A DNA stretch of 5,552 bases from Archaeoglobaceae archaeon (lineage in GTDB: Archaea; Halobacteriota; Archaeoglobi; Archaeoglobales; Archaeoglobaceae), in NCBI GenBank assembly GCA_027066965.1, contig JAMOMT010000180.1, positions 1 through 5,552 on the forward strand. The letters are read 5' to 3'. A program made the translations under genes and the position numbers. Positions 4,828 through 5,552 of the stretch are shown in pieces. Position 1 is the stretch's first letter. Each line of letters starts with the position of its first letter. The notes beneath the pieces are model-generated. The model ran no database searches and was not told the DNA's origin. It worked only from the letters and a program-made list of their open reading frames with translations.

Positions 4828-5241
4828 TCAATCTCCCCTACAGCCCCTTCTCCTTCCTCTACCTCTTCCTCTCCTGCCCCTACCGAAGCTCAGAGAAATG
4901 CTGGCACCACACCTTGGACACACCACATCGCTCACATGAGGGGAGAAGGGTTCCTTCCAAGAATATCCACACTCCTCGCAGAAAAACACCCTTGACACGT
5001 TTCCGTATACGTCAACGCTCGCTCCGCCTACTACCGCCATGCTCGCCTTTTTCCTCGCCTCCTTCAGTATCCTGTGAAACGTTGGCTGAGAAACACCCAT
5101 TCTCTCAGCAGCTTCCACTTGAGTCAGTCCTTCTATGTCCGCAAGCCTCAAAGCTTCGAGTTCCTCGGGCGTAAACTCAACTACCCCAGGATACGCGGGA
5201 AGTTCAGCAAAAAACCTCCTGCACCTCCTCCTGCCCGGCAT
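4828..5241 (-). CDS. DUF134-family DNA-binding protein with zinc ribbon and Arg/Gly tail
   Basis: A 137-residue predicted DNA-binding protein. The start M-P-G-R-R-R is basic, as in the family. Residues 25-66 are a sigma-like helix-turn-helix: PEELEALRLADIEGL (25-39), then Q-V-E-A-A-E-R-M-G-V-S (41-51) and the recognition helix around Q-P-T-F-H-R-I-L-K (52-60). This is a close fit to DUF134. CEEC (88-91) and CPRC (108-111) form a zinc ribbon. The last 18 residues are an Arg/Gly-rich tail ending in R-G-D, which may contact nucleic acid. ATG at 5241 has an AAGGT ribosome-binding site about 6 nt upstream. It converges with the pilin gene, 25 nt apart, and probably has its own promoter in 5242-5367, although no clear TATA box is seen. 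The targets of DUF134 proteins are largely unknown. Confidence 0.88.
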   Translation of the reverse strand: MPGRRRCRRFFAELPAYPGVVEFTPEELEALRLADIEGLTQVEAAERMGVSQPTFHRILKEARKKASMAVVGGASVDVYGNVSRVFFCEECGYSWKEPFSPHVSDVVCPRCGASISLSFGRGRRGRGRGRRRGCRGD

Positions 5242-5356
5242 GCTTCTACCTTGTACCTTTTCTCTCGTTTACTTCTAACCAAGTTCGACCGTTTTTCCCA
5301 CGAGTTTCTCCCAAGCCTGTCTTCAAACGTTTCTCAAACTTTCCTTAATCGGCAAA

Positions 5357-5385
5357 CTAGCATAAGGCTAGCTTACGGGCCTTAT
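5357..5385 (-). repeat. Two alternative small hairpins at the end of the right-edge gene
   Basis: ATAAGGC (5362-5368) and GCCTTAT (5379-5385) are exact inverted repeats around the stop codon of the right-edge gene. They compete with a shorter pair, CTAGC (5357-5361) and GCTAG (5367-5371), because the arms share bases. They may shape the 3' end of that transcript, but they lack a strong T run on the minus strand, so they are not a typical archaeal terminator. Confidence 0.3.
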
Positions 5386-5552
5386 CTCAACCTCGACGAA
5401 GTCTCCAACTTTTAGCTCGAGTTCACAGTACTCGGAGTAGTCGAGAGTTATGCTTGCGTCGTCCATCATGGAGCTAACGCACGCATCACCTATCTGTTTA
5501 CTCAGCTGCACGAGCCTGAACGGATCTTTCAGTGCGTCTTCGATACTGGGAG
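5368..5552 (-). CDS. C-terminal fragment of an unrecognised protein
   Basis: The last 60 residues of a gene entering from the right edge, ending with TAG at 5368-5370. It is the only frame without earlier stops in this stretch. The visible part begins with a helical segment (1-30: P-S-I-E-D-A-L-K-D-P, then V-Q-L-S-K-Q-I-G-D-A), followed by a beta-rich end containing L-K-V-G-D-F-V-E-V-E-I-R-P. Gly-Asp followed by alternating Val/Glu is a common beta-turn-beta pattern in small barrel domains, but it does not identify a family. It runs in the same direction as the DUF134 gene, 126 nt upstream of it. I cannot name its function. Confidence 0.65.
   Translation of the reverse strand, partial: PSIEDALKDPFRLVQLSKQIGDACVSSMMDDASITLDYSEYCELELKVGDFVEVEIRPVS

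Noticed and set aside
4914..5415. Plus-strand open frames opposite the DUF134 gene
   Set aside because: They are antisense to the helix-turn-helix and zinc-ribbon coding sequence and look like shadow translations, rich in Ser, Pro and Arg.
1..5552. CRISPR arrays, insertion sequences or long repeats
   Set aside because: No regularly spaced repeats, transposase-like protein or terminal inverted repeats are visible on either strand.

Overview
The window looks like a chromosomal stretch from a hyperthermophilic archaeon. Three things support this: an archaeal type IV pilin (DUF1628 type), a tRNA with a TATA/BRE-like promoter and no encoded CCA, and several genes that start about 25-30 nt from a TATA-like box with little or no leader. 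Secreted multihaem c-type cytochromes next to a fatty-acid type acyl-CoA dehydrogenase and a DUF134 regulator fit the order Archaeoglobales (Archaeoglobus, Ferroglobus or Geoglobus). That placement is inference from gene content; the species cannot be read from the window.

Layout. From 1 to 1292, on the minus strand, two secreted tetrahaem cytochromes lie in tandem and are coupled by an ATGA overlap; the downstream one runs off the left edge. A divergent intergenic region (1293-1545) carries promoters for both sides, a direct repeat on the cytochrome side, and a perfect 9-bp inverted repeat over the start codon on the other side. From 1546 to 2935 there is a two-gene operon on the plus strand: a winged-helix regulator and a compact acyl-CoA dehydrogenase. 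A T-rich terminator (2961-2992) follows. Then come tRNA-Glu(UUC) at 3045-3119 and, only 15 nt further on, a small three-helix membrane protein (3135-3458). Next are a HEAT-like DVU0298-family protein (3607-4227) and a type IV pilin (4332-4802). Convergent to the pilin are a DUF134 DNA-binding protein with a zinc ribbon and an Arg/Gly tail (4828-5241) and the C-terminal 60 residues of an unrecognised gene (5368-5552), both on the minus strand.

How the genes may work together. The two cytochromes share one design: a signal peptide, a G-x-H near the mature N-terminus, four haem sites, four matching extra histidines and many N-glycosylation sequons. This suggests extracellular bis-His electron carriers, possibly related to the tetrahaem extracellular cytochrome filaments reported from archaea. 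The regulator/dehydrogenase pair is probably an autoregulated catabolic operon. The remaining genes appear to be independent units. The most notable oddities are a haem site reduced to C-x-C-H in the upstream cytochrome, the operator-like palindrome covering the regulator's start codon, and the membrane-protein gene that seems to depend on transcription through a tRNA.
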